A stretch of 64,000 nt of DNA from CADEDH01 sp050330635 (GCA_050330635.1 JBHJNQ010000017.1:124001-188000), one strand, 5' to 3'. Shown: positions 50,552 to 62,344, counted from the stretch's first letter. A program made the numbers and translations. The notes: a model not told the origin generated them from the sequence alone.

Positions 50552-52021
50552 ATGGACGGACCCGGTACCGGTGGCGCCACCGCACCGACGACGGCGGCCG
50601 ATGGCGCCGTCCCTCGGCGGGCGTGGCTGGCGCTGACGGTCACGACCCTGGTGTTCTTCCTCGTCGTCATCGACATCTCGGCCGTCAACGTCGCCTTCCC
50701 CTCGATCGGCGAGAGTTTCGATGCCGACGAGACGTCCCTGAGCTGGATCATCTCGGGCTACAACATCACCGTGGCTGCCCTCCTCCTGGTGGCGGGCCGG
50801 CTGGCCGACAGCTGGGGTCGTCGTCGGGTGTTCATGCCGGGCATCGCCATCTTCATGATCGGGTCGATCCTGTGCGGTCTGGCCCCGAGCGCCGGGATGC
50901 TCATCACGGCCCGCGTCATCCAGGCCATCGGCGGCGCCATCATCTCCCCCACCGCCCTTGCCGTGGTCCTCCCCGAGTTCCCTGCGGCCAAACGGAGCAC
51001 GGCCATCGGACTCATGGGCGCCACCGGCGGGCTGGGCGGGGTGTTCGGGCCGGCGCTCGGCTCGCTCGTCATCGACCTCTGGTCATGGCGGGGCATCTTC
51101 CTCATCAACGTCCCGATCTGCCTCGTGGTGCTGGTGGCGGCCCCCCGGCTCTTGCGGGAGTCGAAGAACCCCAACGCCACCGGGCGGATCGATCTGCTCG
51201 GGGTGCCGATCGGGACCGCCGCCATCGCCGTCATCATGTTCGCCATCGTCGAGAGCGAGCACCGGGGACTCGGCGATCCACGGGTGCTGGCCCTGTTCGT
51301 CGTCGGGATCGTCCTCCTGGTCTCCCTCGTCCGACGCTCGAGCCGGCACCCCGAACCGCTGATCGAGCTCGGCCTGTTCCGCCACCGGTCGTACTGGAGC
51401 ACCAACGTGGCGGTGGCGTTCTACGCCCTGGCCTTCACCTCCGGGTTCCTGGTCAACTCCCTGCTCCTCCAGCAGCTGTGGGATCAGCCGATCACCACCA
51501 CCGGTCAGGCCCTCCTGCTCTCACCCCTGCTGGCGGCGGTGTCGTCACCGCTGTCCGGCCGGTTGGCCGATCGCGTCGGTCACCGATGGATCCTGACCGT
51601 CGGGTCGACGATCAGCGCCGTCGGCTATCTGCTGTTCATCCTCGTGCTCGACGACGGCCCCCACGTGTTCGACCACTATGTGCCGATCAGCGCCCTCATC
51701 GGCATCGGCACCGGCATGACGATCGCCACCTGGGCCAGCGCCGGGCTCAGCGACATCGCCCCCGAGCAGTTCGGTACCGCCAACGCCACCCTGCGCACCA
51801 CTCAGCAGGTGTTCTTCGCCATCGGCATCGCCGTCGTCGTCACCCTGCTCACGGCCGGCGGGGGCTCGTCGGCGCTCCCCGGCTACCGGTGGGCCTGGAC
51901 GTGGGTCGCGGTGTGCTACGCCCTGGCCGCCGCCCTCGTCGCCGTCACGTTCCCCGCCGGCTCCAGCCGGCACCGGCTGGCCGTCCCATCGGCGCCTGTC
52001 GTCGCCCGCCGTGCCGGGTGA
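50552..52021 (+). CDS. MFS transporter, DHA2 (EmrB/QacA-like) family
   Basis: 489 residues with about 14 hydrophobic segments. TM1 contains VVIDISAVNVAFPSIG (DHA2 motif D1-like), motif A is GRLADSWGRRRVF, and motif C-like GATGGLGGVFGPALGSL marks an antiporter. It probably exports drugs, dyes or metabolites with protons. It is divergent from the FAS1-ABC operon and converges on aroQ, with a 13-bp tandem duplication between the two genes. Confidence 0.88.
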   Translation: MDGPGTGGATAPTTAADGAVPRRAWLALTVTTLVFFLVVIDISAVNVAFPSIGESFDADETSLSWIISGYNITVAALLLVAGRLADSWGRRRVFMPGIAIFMIGSILCGLAPSAGMLITARVIQAIGGAIISPTALAVVLPEFPAAKRSTAIGLMGATGGLGGVFGPALGSLVIDLWSWRGIFLINVPICLVVLVAAPRLLRESKNPNATGRIDLLGVPIGTAAIAVIMFAIVESEHRGLGDPRVLALFVVGIVLLVSLVRRSSRHPEPLIELGLFRHRSYWSTNVAVAFYALAFTSGFLVNSLLLQQLWDQPITTTGQALLLSPLLAAVSSPLSGRLADRVGHRWILTVGSTISAVGYLLFILVLDDGPHVFDHYVPISALIGIGTGMTIATWASAGLSDIAPEQFGTANATLRTTQQVFFAIGIAVVVTLLTAGGGSSALPGYRWAWTWVAVCYALAAALVAVTFPAGSSRHRLAVPSAPVVARRAG

Positions 52022-52033
52022 CCGACAGGGGCT

Positions 52034-52059
52034 CGGGCCCGGGCGTCGGGCCTGGGCGT
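52034..52059 (+). repeat. 13-bp tandem duplication between DHA2 transporter and aroQ
   Basis: CGGGCCCGGGCGT (52034-52046) is followed by CGGGCCTGGGCGT (52047-52059), one mismatch. Confidence 0.5.
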
Positions 52060-52060
52060 C

Positions 52061-52504
52061 TCAGCGGCCCTGGAGGTGGCGGACCAGAGCGACGAGCGCC
52101 ACCTCGTAGCTGTCCCGCCCGAACCCGGCCACGACGCCGAGGCAGACGGCGCTCAGCACCGACCGGTGCCGGAACTCCTCCCGGGCGTGCACGTTCGACA
52201 GGTGGGTCTCGACGACGGGCAGCTCGATGGCGGTGACGGCGTCGCGGAGGGCGTAGCTGTAGTGGGTGAAGGCGCCGGGGTTGAACACCACCCCGTCGGC
52301 CCAGTTCCTCGCCTCGTGGAGGGCGTCGATGAGCTCGCCCTCGATGTTGCTCTGGACCGCCCGGAGAGCGGCGCCAAGCCCCGCCGCCACCTCTCCGAGG
52401 CCGTCGATGATGTCGTCGAGGGTGTCCGCCCCGTAGACCCCTGGCTCCCTGGTCCCGAGCAGGTTGAGGTTGGGGCCGTTGAGGACGAGGATCTGGTGGG
52501 GCAC
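52061..52504 (-). CDS. aroQ: Type II 3-dehydroquinate dehydratase
   Basis: 147 residues, standard for the dodecameric class II enzyme that converts 3-dehydroquinate to 3-dehydroshikimate in the shikimate pathway. The key segments are all visible: LVLNGPNLNLLGTREPGVYG with the catalytic Arg and Tyr, NPGAFTHYSYALRDA, and ETHLSNVHAREEFRHRS with the catalytic His. GTG 52504 is chosen on family length and because TAGGCT stands 7 bases before it. No other aro gene is adjacent. Confidence 0.95.
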   Translation of the reverse strand: MPHQILVLNGPNLNLLGTREPGVYGADTLDDIIDGLGEVAAGLGAALRAVQSNIEGELIDALHEARNWADGVVFNPGAFTHYSYALRDAVTAIELPVVETHLSNVHAREEFRHRSVLSAVCLGVVAGFGRDSYEVALVALVRHLQGR

Positions 52505-52511
52505 GGCGCCG

Positions 52512-52517
52512 AGCCTA
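52512..52517 (-). promoter_or_regulatory. Candidate leaderless -10 element (TAGGCT, minus strand)
   Basis: TAGGCT is followed by CGGCGCC and GTG 52504 of aroQ. Confidence 0.5.
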
Positions 52518-52611
52518 GTTTCGGCCCGCGGTTCCGGGCGCGGATTCCACCGACGGTCGAGCCGTGGTGAGCGGGGCGATTCGCCCCCGTTGGACGCCAC
52601 CGGCCGAGCTG

Positions 52612-52617
52612 TAGGGT
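52612..52617 (+). promoter_or_regulatory. Candidate leaderless -10 element (TAGGGT)
   Basis: TAGGGT lies 9 bases before ATG 52627 of the MFS gene. Confidence 0.4.
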
Positions 52618-52626
52618 CGGCGGGCC

Positions 52627-53763
52627 ATGCAGATCCCGGTCCGCCTAGTCGTTCTCCTGCGGCCGTCGGTCTCGCCGGGGATCCTCCTCGCCGTCGGCTT
52701 CAGCACGTTCGTGCTGAGCGCCACGCCGTTCCTGTTCGACCTCCTGGTCGATGAGTACCACATCGGTCTCACCGCCGCCTCCCTCATCGGCGTGTTCCAG
52801 CTGGGGGGCTTCGTCCTCGGCTCGTGGTGGGCGGGGCGGTGGCTGCTTCCCCGGCGCCGGTTTTTCGTCGTCGCCCTCGCCGTGGCCGTTGCGACCAACC
52901 TCGCCTCGGCCACCCTGCCCGCATTCGCCGTGCTGGTAGCCCTCCGCTTCGTCAGCGGACTGTCGCTGGGCCTGATCTCGTGGTACGCCTGGGTCCAGGT
53001 GTTCGGCAACGACCGGGGCACCGGCGACATCGCCGTCATCGGGCCGGTGGCGGGGGTCGTCGCCAGTCCGTTGATCGCGCTGTTCGCCGCCGGCGGCGGC
53101 GCGGCCGGTGTGTACGCCCTGCTCGGCACCCTGGCCATCGTGCCCCTGGTGTTCAACCGGGGGTCGGGGGCATCGGAGCGGGTGCCGTTCCGCACCGAGC
53201 GCTCGTCGCCGGTCCCGGCGGCCAGGATCATCCTCGCCGCCCTCGGGCTGTTCACCCTCGGCGGCTCCGCCGTGTTCCAGTACGCGGTCGTGGTCGGCTC
53301 GGACCGGCTCGACCTCGGCGCCGGGACCGTGGCCCTCGTGTTCAGCGCCAACGCCATCGCCGCCGTTCCGGCGGCCAAATGGCCGTGGCGACGCGGCCTG
53401 CCCGGCCCGTGGATGGCGGTGACCGGTCTGTGCGCCGTCGTCATGCCCTCGTCCCCCTCGACGGCGGTTTTCGCCGGGGCCATCACCGTGTGGGGTTTTG
53501 CCTTCTGGATGGGCCTGCCCGGGGTCTTCACGGTGCTGGCCGAGCGGTCGGCCAATCCGGCCGACCGGGCCGGCGATGCCCAGGCGGTGATGGCGGCCGG
53601 TCGGGTGTTCGGGCCGTTCGTCGGCGGTCTCGCCCTCGACCTGGCCGGTCCCGGCACCCTCGGCCTCGTCGGGGGGTCGATGATGATGCTGGCCGGCGCC
53701 GCCGTGTTCGTCGTCCGCACGATCGCCGCCCCTCGCGTCGTCCAGGGGCCCGGACTGGCCTGA
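52627..53763 (+). CDS. MFS transporter
   Basis: 378 residues with 11 to 12 hydrophobic segments; no long loops. Features include LVALRFVSGLSLGLISWYAW and AGAITVWGFAFWMGLPGVF followed by a domain end GRVFGPFVGGLALDL. The motif A region is degenerate (GSWWAGRWLLPRRRFF). The substrate cannot be inferred. It converges on the damaged P450 gene 19 bases away. Confidence 0.78.
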   Translation: MQIPVRLVVLLRPSVSPGILLAVGFSTFVLSATPFLFDLLVDEYHIGLTAASLIGVFQLGGFVLGSWWAGRWLLPRRRFFVVALAVAVATNLASATLPAFAVLVALRFVSGLSLGLISWYAWVQVFGNDRGTGDIAVIGPVAGVVASPLIALFAAGGGAAGVYALLGTLAIVPLVFNRGSGASERVPFRTERSSPVPAARIILAALGLFTLGGSAVFQYAVVVGSDRLDLGAGTVALVFSANAIAAVPAAKWPWRRGLPGPWMAVTGLCAVVMPSSPSTAVFAGAITVWGFAFWMGLPGVFTVLAERSANPADRAGDAQAVMAAGRVFGPFVGGLALDLAGPGTLGLVGGSMMMLAGAAVFVVRTIAAPRVVQGPGLA

Positions 53764-53782
53764 TGGGCCCCGCTCCGCCGGG

Positions 53783-55073
53783 TCAGGCGGCCCGCGACAC
53801 CGGCAGGGCCTTGATGGCGGCCACGTGGAGGTGGCGGACCCTCGACGGCTCGCCGTCGAGGCGGATCTCGTCCAGATGAGGGGCCAACCGGCGGAACACC
53901 GCCCGCATCTCCCACCGGGCCAGGTTGGCGCCGAGGCAGAAGTGCTCGCCATGACCGAAGGCGAGGTGATAGTTCGGGCTGCGGGTGATGTCGAAACGGT
54001 ACGGGTCGTCGAACTGGCGGCGGTCACGATTGGCCGACGGGTAGAACAGACCGACGTCGTCGCCGGCCTGTATCAGCTGCCCGCCGATCTCGTAGTCGGC
54101 CATCGCCGTGCGGGCGAACTGGATCACCGGTGAGATCCAGCGGAGGATCTCCTCCACCGCCCCGTCGACGTAGCGCTCCGGGTCCGAGGCCAGCAGCTCG
54201 GCCTGGTCCGGGTGCTGCAGCAGGGTCGCCACCCCGCCGGCGATGGCGTTGCGGGTCGTCTCGTTGCCGGCCGCCACGAGCAGGTTGATGTACCCGTTGA
54301 GCTGCTGATCGGTGAGGGGACCGACGGAGGTCTCGGCCGCCACCAGCTTCGACACGAGGTCGTCGCCGGTCGCCCCTTCGGCCCGGCGGCGGGCCACGAG
54401 GTCGGTCACGTAGTCGGTGAAGGCCAGCACCAGCCGGCGGCGCATCTGCCGCTGGCTCTCCCCGGGCAGGTTCTAGGGCAGGTCGTCGGGGTCGATGAGC
54501 ACGTTGGTGAACTCGACGATGCGCTCGTAGTCGTCGACGGGGACACCCATCATGTGGCAGATCGTGGCCAGCGGGACCTTCATGGCGTAGTCGGTCACCA
54601 GGTCGGCGGCGCCGTCGGCCCGCAGGGTGGCCACGAACTCGTCGGTGAAGCGGGCGGCCAGGGCATCGAGGTGGGGCTCGAGCCGGCGCATGGCGGCCGG
54701 GGTGAACGACCGCATGACGATCATGCGCAGCTCGGTGTGCTTGGGTGCGTCCATGAAGACCATGTCGAGCGGCTCCTCCGGATCCCACCCGTTGCGGGCG
54801 GCCTGACGGATGCGGAACTTGTCGAGCTTGTAGTCGTTGTCCTTGGTGTCGAGCCTCAGGCGCTGGCTGTTGACGAACACCGTGGGATGACACTCGATCT
54901 CGTGGATGTCGGCGTAGCGGGTGAATGGCCCAGAACGGGTGGATGTACGGCCGCTCGTAGCGGAACACCGGCGCCTCCTCCCGCAGCAGATCCCAGGACT
55001 CCCAGGGGTAGCCGTCGGTGGCGTAGCGGCTTGTGTCGGTGATGTCGAGGTTGTCGAGCGTGATCTCGGACAT
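53783..55073 (-). pseudogene. Cytochrome P450 gene interrupted by a 1-base insertion and an in-frame stop
   Basis: From ATG 55073 the frame encodes a P450 N terminus (MSEITLDNLDITDTSRYATD) up to FWAI, where one extra base near 54923 shifts the frame; it resumes as TRYADIHEIECHPTVFVNSQ. It then meets TAG at 54473-54475 within an apparent 12-base insertion that repeats CCTGCCC, after DPDDLP. The remainder is in the same frame and intact: AGNETTR I-helix, EEILRW K-helix and the heme site FGHGEHFCLG. It is sterol- or terpenoid-type P450 in appearance (CYP125/142-like region). Every catalytic motif survives, so the loss is recent or an assembly error. Confidence 0.8.
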
Positions 55074-55212
55074 GGTCCCCCCAGGTCGGCGGTGGTCGTG
55101 GCGCCACCGTACCGCCGGGGCCCGGACCGGAGCCAGAAGGCTGAGCCGGGGCCCGACCGTCTCCACGCTGTGGCCGGCACGCCCCGCCGGTCGTGGTGCG
55201 GACCCCGGACCG

Positions 55213-56055
55213 TCAGCCCGACTCCCGCTCGGGGCCGCGCAGCGTCACGCCCCCGTCGACGACGAGGATCTGGCCCGTGATGTAGCGGGCCTCGTCCGAG
55301 GCCAGGAACCTTACGGCGGCACCGATGTCCCAGCCGGTGCCTTCGACACCGAGCACGCTGGCCCGGCGCCGGCCGTCGGCCAGGTCGGCGGGCATGGCAT
55401 CGCCTCCCACCATCGGGGTCCGGACCGGGCCGGGGGCCACGCAGTTGACCCGGATGCCGTCGGGTCCGTGATCGACCGCCATGGCCCTGGTCAGGGCGAT
55501 GACCGCCCCCTTCGACGTGCTGTAGGCGGTGAGGCCCCGGGGGCGGAGGGCGCTGATCGACGAGATGTTGACCACTGCGCCCCGCCCCTGACGCTGTCCT
55601 CCCGGTTCGTCGCCGCTCGGTCCGCTGTCGATCATGGCGGGGATGGCGGCCCGGGAGGTGAGCATCATCGAGGTCACGTTGACCCGCATCACCCGCTCCC
55701 ATCGCTCGGGCGAGTCGTCGACGACGCTGCCCCGGCTACCGATCCCGACGTTGTTGACGAGGATGTCGAGACGACCCCACCGGTCGAGCGCCTCGGCCAC
55801 GAGCGCAGCGCAGCTGTCGCCGTCGGTCACGTCGGCCACGACGGGGGCGGCGGTGCCCCCCTCGTCGACGATCATGGACACGGTCCATTGGGCCAACACT
55901 CGGTCGAGGTCGACGGCCAGCACCGACGCGCCGGCCCGGGCCAGCAGCACGGCGGCGGCCCGGCCGTTGCCGATGCCGTCACCGGCAGCCCCGGCCCCGG
56001 TCACGATGGCCACCCGACCCGTCAGATCGCCCGTCGGCGGTCGCTGCGTTGTCAT
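55213..56055 (-). CDS. SDR family oxidoreductase
   Basis: 280 residues with an N-terminal cofactor motif TGAGAAGDGIGNG (an insertion in the usual TGxxxGIG), NNVGIGSR, the Ser of NISSIS, active-site YSTSK and the C-terminal YITGQILVVDGG. An insertion of Gly-, Pro- and Gln-rich residues (SGPSGDEPGGQRQGRG) separates the beta4-beta5 region. It starts 4 bases after the FlK-like gene and lies upstream of the damaged P450 gene, so the three probably form one unit. Confidence 0.87.
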   Translation of the reverse strand: MTTQRPPTGDLTGRVAIVTGAGAAGDGIGNGRAAAVLLARAGASVLAVDLDRVLAQWTVSMIVDEGGTAAPVVADVTDGDSCAALVAEALDRWGRLDILVNNVGIGSRGSVVDDSPERWERVMRVNVTSMMLTSRAAIPAMIDSGPSGDEPGGQRQGRGAVVNISSISALRPRGLTAYSTSKGAVIALTRAMAVDHGPDGIRVNCVAPGPVRTPMVGGDAMPADLADGRRRASVLGVEGTGWDIGAAVRFLASDEARYITGQILVVDGGVTLRGPERESG

Positions 56056-56059
56056 CGGG

Positions 56060-56410
56060 TCAACCGCCGACCACGAAGCGCTGGTGGGTTCCTTCCGACA
56101 CGGTCGTGTCGCCCGAGGTGACCGTCGTGGTGAAGACCAGGCGCTTGCGGTCGATCTCGGTCAGCTCACAGCGGACGTCTACCCGCTGGCCCGAGTCGAC
56201 GCTGGCCGCATGGCTGACGCACACGTGGATCCCGACCGTGGTCCGACCCTCGTCGAGGTGGGGCTGGACCGCCTCCAGGCACGTCTTCTCGATCAGCTGA
56301 ATCATGTCGGGGGTCGACAGGACCTTGGTCGGCAGGTGGGCCGGCGACATGTCGTCGGTGACGGTGTAGGAGTCGGTGTGGGTCAGGCCAACGGCCACGG
56401 CGTCGTTCAT
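56060..56410 (-). CDS. Hot-dog thioesterase, FlK (fluoroacetyl-CoA thioesterase)-like
   Basis: 116 residues, one hot-dog domain. The segments LPTKVLSTPDMIQLIEKTC and TTVGIHVCVSHAASVDSG align with the Thr, Glu and His catalytic residues of FlK-type enzymes (from memory of that family). These thioesterases hydrolyse small acyl-CoA esters; in actinobacteria many copies act on unknown acyl groups. It is the first gene of a unit with the SDR, 4 bases downstream. Confidence 0.78.
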   Translation of the reverse strand: MNDAVAVGLTHTDSYTVTDDMSPAHLPTKVLSTPDMIQLIEKTCLEAVQPHLDEGRTTVGIHVCVSHAASVDSGQRVDVRCELTEIDRKRLVFTTTVTSGDTTVSEGTHQRFVVGG

Positions 56411-56480
56411 GGGGTCAGTCTCACCGAGACGGTGGCGGTTGGAAACTCGACCGCTGGTGCCTCCGGTAATACTTGGACCC

Positions 56481-56921
56481 ATGACCGAGAAGATCCCGGC
56501 CAAGTTCCGGAAGACGAAGACTGACAAGTGGGCGGTCATGGCTCCCGTGGCCGACCTCGAGAGGGCGCTGGCCGAAGGGGGCAAGGTCGATGTGCTGAAG
56601 AAGTCGGGCGACTGGTCGACCTTCACCGTCGGCTCCCTCGGGCGTCCCTTCGACGTCGATGGCGTCGAGATGTGCTACGGCTACGCCCCGGGTGACGGCG
56701 ACAGCGATGGCGACGGCGACGGTGACCGAAGAGCCCCGGCCTCGCCGGGGCAGACCGCGTCGTCGAGCGGAGGACGTGGCGGACGCAGTCCCTCGGGGTT
56801 CGCCCCCCGATCGCAGCCGTCGGTCCGACGATCGACCCCCGAGCCGCCCCCCGCCGACGAGACCGAGCCCCTCCCCGAGTACCGAGGAGGTCCGGACGAC
56901 GAGTGGAGCAGCGACTTCTGA
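56481..56921 (+). CDS. Small protein with conserved N terminus and Asp/Gly- and Pro-rich disordered tail
   Basis: 146 residues. The first about 70 residues (MTEKIPAKFRKTKTDKWAVM, then DLERALAEGGKVDVLKKSGD) look folded and basic/acidic, ending with GRPFDVDGVEMCYGYAPGD. The rest is low complexity: GDSDGDGDGDRR, then Ser/Gly/Arg/Pro-rich and a final acidic EPLPEYRGGPDDEWSSDF. The tail is probably disordered. I do not recognise the family; the N terminus may be a small nucleic-acid- or protein-binding domain. It is divergent from the FlK-like gene (70 bases) and converges on a GGDEF-EAL gene. Confidence 0.6.
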   Translation: MTEKIPAKFRKTKTDKWAVMAPVADLERALAEGGKVDVLKKSGDWSTFTVGSLGRPFDVDGVEMCYGYAPGDGDSDGDGDGDRRAPASPGQTASSSGGRGGRSPSGFAPRSQPSVRRSTPEPPPADETEPLPEYRGGPDDEWSSDF

Positions 56922-56940
56922 GCCTCCGATCCCGGGGAGA

Positions 56941-58488
56941 TCACTGGGTCAGTCCCGTGTGCGTCGGGTCCAGTCGTGGCAACACCAGGGCGGCCGCGTC
57001 GTCCGGGGGGAGGGGTCCGGAGAAAAGGTAGCCCTGCATGAGGTGGACACCGAGATCGGACAGCCGGCTCAGCTGCTCCCGGTTCTCCACCCCTTCGGCC
57101 ACCACCCCGAGATCGAGGGCGGAGGCCATGGCCACGATGGCCTCGATGATGGCCTGGTCGGCCGGATCGGTCTGCATCTGGCTGACGAAGGCCCGGTCGA
57201 TCTTGAGGGTCGAGACCATCTTGAGCTGCTTGATGTAGCTGAGTGACGACTGGCCGGTGCCGAAGTCGTCGATGGCCAGGTCGACACCCATCTCCCTGAT
57301 CGTGTCGAGGACGTCGAGCCCGCCCAGGTGCTCGACGATAACGTCCTCCGTGATCTCCAGCACCAGCTGCTGGCGGGAGATGCCCGACCACGCCAGGACG
57401 TCGGCCACGAGCTGGGGGAGGTGAGGATCGGCCAGCTGCTGTTCGGCCAGGTTGACGTTCATCCGCAGGCCGGCGGCCGCCGGGTTCTGCCGACTCCACA
57501 GGGCGGCCTGGGCGCACGCCTCCCGCAGTACGAACTCCCCGATCTTGGACATCATCCCGGCGTCCTCGGCCACCGACAGGAACTCGGACGGACGTATCGG
57601 CCCCCGCTCCGGGTGCTGCCATCGCACGAGGGCCTCGAAGCCGTAGGGGCGGCGGGCGGCGACGTCGATGATGGGCTGGTAGTAGACGCGGAGCTGGCCC
57701 TCGGACAGGGCGGTCTCCAGGTCTCGCTCGGTGGCGATCCGAGCCAGGAACCGGGAGCGCTGGTCGTCATCGAAGATGGCGTACCCGGACCGGTCGCCCT
57801 TGGCCTTGTACATGGCGGCGTCGGCGTCCCGGACGAGCTCCTCGGGGTTGCGTCGGTCGTCGAGGGAGGCGATGGCGACGCCGACGCTGACGTTGACGTT
57901 GTGCTTGCGGCCGTTGAGCGTCACCGGCTCGTCGAAGCGCTTCACGATCTGCTTCGTCGTTGCCTCCACCGACTGTTCCGACAGCAGATCCCGGCAGATG
58001 ATCACGAACTCGTCGCCCCCGAGCCTGGCCACGACATCGGTGTTGCGGGTCGTGGCCACCAGCCGTTGGGCCACCACCCGTAGGAGCTCGTCGCCGACGT
58101 CGTGACCCATCGAGTCGTTGATGACCTTGAACCGGTCGAGATCGAGGAACAGCACCCCGAACACCGTCTCGTCGATCTTCGACCGCTGGATCGTCGCCTC
58201 CAGCTCCCGGTGGAGATGGGCTCGGTTGGCCAGCCCGGTGAGGCCGTCGTGGTCGGCCTCGTGCTGGGCCTGGCTGAGCGACTTCGACCGGGAGTGGCCG
58301 GCGACGCGCTGTGCCACCGCCGTCAGCGCCGAGGCGCACACCCCGAGAGCACCGATGGCGAGCACCCGGGTCAGCTCGTCGGGCCGCGCTCCCCTCCCCG
58401 AGTACACCAGCGCCGCAGCCACCACTACGGCCACGAGGCCGCTGGCGAGGACGACGGCCGGGGAGGTGAGTAGGACGCGCCTGGCCAT
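56941..58488 (-). CDS. Membrane GGDEF-EAL cyclic-di-GMP turnover protein
   Basis: 515 residues. Two N-terminal hydrophobic segments (VVLASGLVAVVVAAALVYSG and IGALGVCASALTAVA) lie before a GGDEF domain with intact motif near residue 157 and RxxD site (RNTD) five residues earlier. The EAL domain is complete near residue 283: FEALVRWQHP, LEITEDVIV, DDFGTGQSSL, LKIDRAFV, AEGVEN. Both activities are possible. It is divergent from the icd gene (256 bases). Confidence 0.92.
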   Translation of the reverse strand: MARRVLLTSPAVVLASGLVAVVVAAALVYSGRGARPDELTRVLAIGALGVCASALTAVAQRVAGHSRSKSLSQAQHEADHDGLTGLANRAHLHRELEATIQRSKIDETVFGVLFLDLDRFKVINDSMGHDVGDELLRVVAQRLVATTRNTDVVARLGGDEFVIICRDLLSEQSVEATTKQIVKRFDEPVTLNGRKHNVNVSVGVAIASLDDRRNPEELVRDADAAMYKAKGDRSGYAIFDDDQRSRFLARIATERDLETALSEGQLRVYYQPIIDVAARRPYGFEALVRWQHPERGPIRPSEFLSVAEDAGMMSKIGEFVLREACAQAALWSRQNPAAAGLRMNVNLAEQQLADPHLPQLVADVLAWSGISRQQLVLEITEDVIVEHLGGLDVLDTIREMGVDLAIDDFGTGQSSLSYIKQLKMVSTLKIDRAFVSQMQTDPADQAIIEAIVAMASALDLGVVAEGVENREQLSRLSDLGVHLMQGYLFSGPLPPDDAAALVLPRLDPTHTGLTQ

Positions 58489-58646
58489 CGGGAAGAACGT
58501 CGGTCCGGTCGGGTCCCGGCTTGAGCGCGGCGGCCCCAGCGTGGTGGGGCTGGATCGGTCGGAGGGCCGCCGGGCAGGCCGGAAGGACTTGGGGCGGGGC
58601 GCAGCGGTGGGACCGGCCGACGATCGCCGTCACCGGTCGTGGTGAC

Positions 58647-58652
58647 TAGTCT
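58647..58652 (+). promoter_or_regulatory. Candidate -10 element (TAGTCT) for icd
   Basis: TAGTCT lies 92 bases before ATG 58745 of icd; a GTCACC-GGTCGT-GGTGAC inverted repeat (58629-58646) stands directly upstream and could be an operator. An SD (GGAAG) precedes the start codon. Confidence 0.3.
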
Positions 58653-58744
58653 GGCACCGACGCTTCGGGACCGACGCCCGGCAGGGCCGTCGCCCGGTCT
58701 CCCGGAGTTCGAAACGTCACGCACGCACCTCGACGGAAGAGCTC

Positions 58745-60979
<2,235 letters not shown>

Positions 60980-62129
60980 GTCGCTCGGCCGGACCCGGCG
61001 TCGCCATCGCCAGCAGCCCGATGGCGATGAGGGCCGCCGTGGCCGACAGCCCGACCGGACCAGCGATGCCGAACCGGGCGTAGAGCACTCCGGAGGCGAC
61101 CGTGCCGGCGCCGCGGGCCACGGTCCCGACGGCGTTGTTGGCGGCCAGGACCCGGCCCCGGGCCATCGGCATGGCCTCGCTCACGATCGAGAACGACGTC
61201 ACGATGGCGTACTCGAAGCCGAGGAAGAACAGCATCAGGCCCGCCGCCCCGACGACCGCCGACCGATCGGCGACCACCATCACCGCCAGCCCGGCGATCA
61301 CGGCGACGAGGGCCAGCCTGGTCGAGCCGACCGGACCGGCGCGGTCGGCCACGGCGGCCGAGCTCGACGAGGCGATGAGCTCGGCCGCTCCGAAGGCCAT
61401 GGCCACCAGCCCGATCCCTCCGGTCGACACCCCGAGGGCGTCGTCGAGCCAGGTGCCGGCGATCACGATGGTGGTGAGGCCGGCCATGGCGATGGCGGCC
61501 GAGGCCGCCACCACGATCCACGCCTCGGTCGTCAGGGTCCGGGACGCCACGGCGTCACCCTCGACGACGGGCGGTGCCGGTCCCTCGTCGCCCCTGGCCA
61601 CGACGATGGCCATGACGGTGGCGGCGGCGGCCACGGCGATGAACGGGCCCCGCCATCCGTAGAGGGCGATGAGCCCGGCCACGACGGGCGCCCCCACCAG
61701 CAGGGCCAACGCCCACGACGTCTCGAACATCCCGAGGGTCCGGGCCCGGCGCTCGAACGGGACCCGCCGGCTGAAGTAGACGTGTCCCCCCACCGTGTAG
61801 TGGGACACCCCGAGGATGAGGAGCACGAACGAGACGGTGAAGAACGGCACCGTGCCGACGAGGGCGACGACGGCGGAGGCGGCGACGAGGGCGAGGGCGC
61901 CGGCCATCACCGGCCGCTCCCGTCCCCCGTCGAGGCGCCGACCGACGAGAAGGGTCGACAGGCCCGCCAGCTCCCCGAAACCCAGCACGGCCGTCAGTTG
62001 GGCCGTCGTGGCGTCGAGGGCGACGGCCAGGGTGGGGAGGAAGAACGGGATCCACCGCAGTGCGGTGTTGGCCACCGCCTTGCCGGCCGTGAGCCGGAGG
62101 AGCTGCCGCCGTCCGACGTCCACCGGGCG

Positions 62130-62135
62130 ACGCTA
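62130..62135 (-). promoter_or_regulatory. Candidate leaderless -10 element (TAGCGT, minus strand)
   Basis: TAGCGT is followed by CGCCCG and GTG 62123. Confidence 0.5.
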
Positions 62136-62236
62136 CTTCGCCGCTGGCGCCCCGCCTCGCCCCCACCCGACCGCCTCCTCGTTTTCCTTCGCCCGGTCGC
62201 CGGTCACTAGCGGCTTCGGCGCGGGGCGCCTCGCTT

Positions 62237-62261
62237 CGAGTTTCGTCTGCGGCGAAACTCG
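62237..62261. promoter_or_regulatory. Palindromic site between divergent promoters, possible operator
   Basis: CGAGTTTCG (62237-62245), spacer TCTGCGG, CGAAACTCG (62253-62261) is a perfect 9-bp inverted repeat. It lies about 40 bases before TAGCCT (62300-62305), the likely -10 of the amidohydrolase gene at 62345, and 100 bases from the MFS promoter. A longer inverted pair GGCGCCCCGC (62146-62155) and GCGGGGCGCC (62221-62230) flanks it. Confidence 0.4.
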
Positions 62262-62344
62262 TGGCTGTCGCAAATCCGGTGTCCACGTCCCCAAGCGCCT
62301 AGCCTGGCGCCAGACACGGTTGGTCAAAAGGCAGGGGAAGCACC

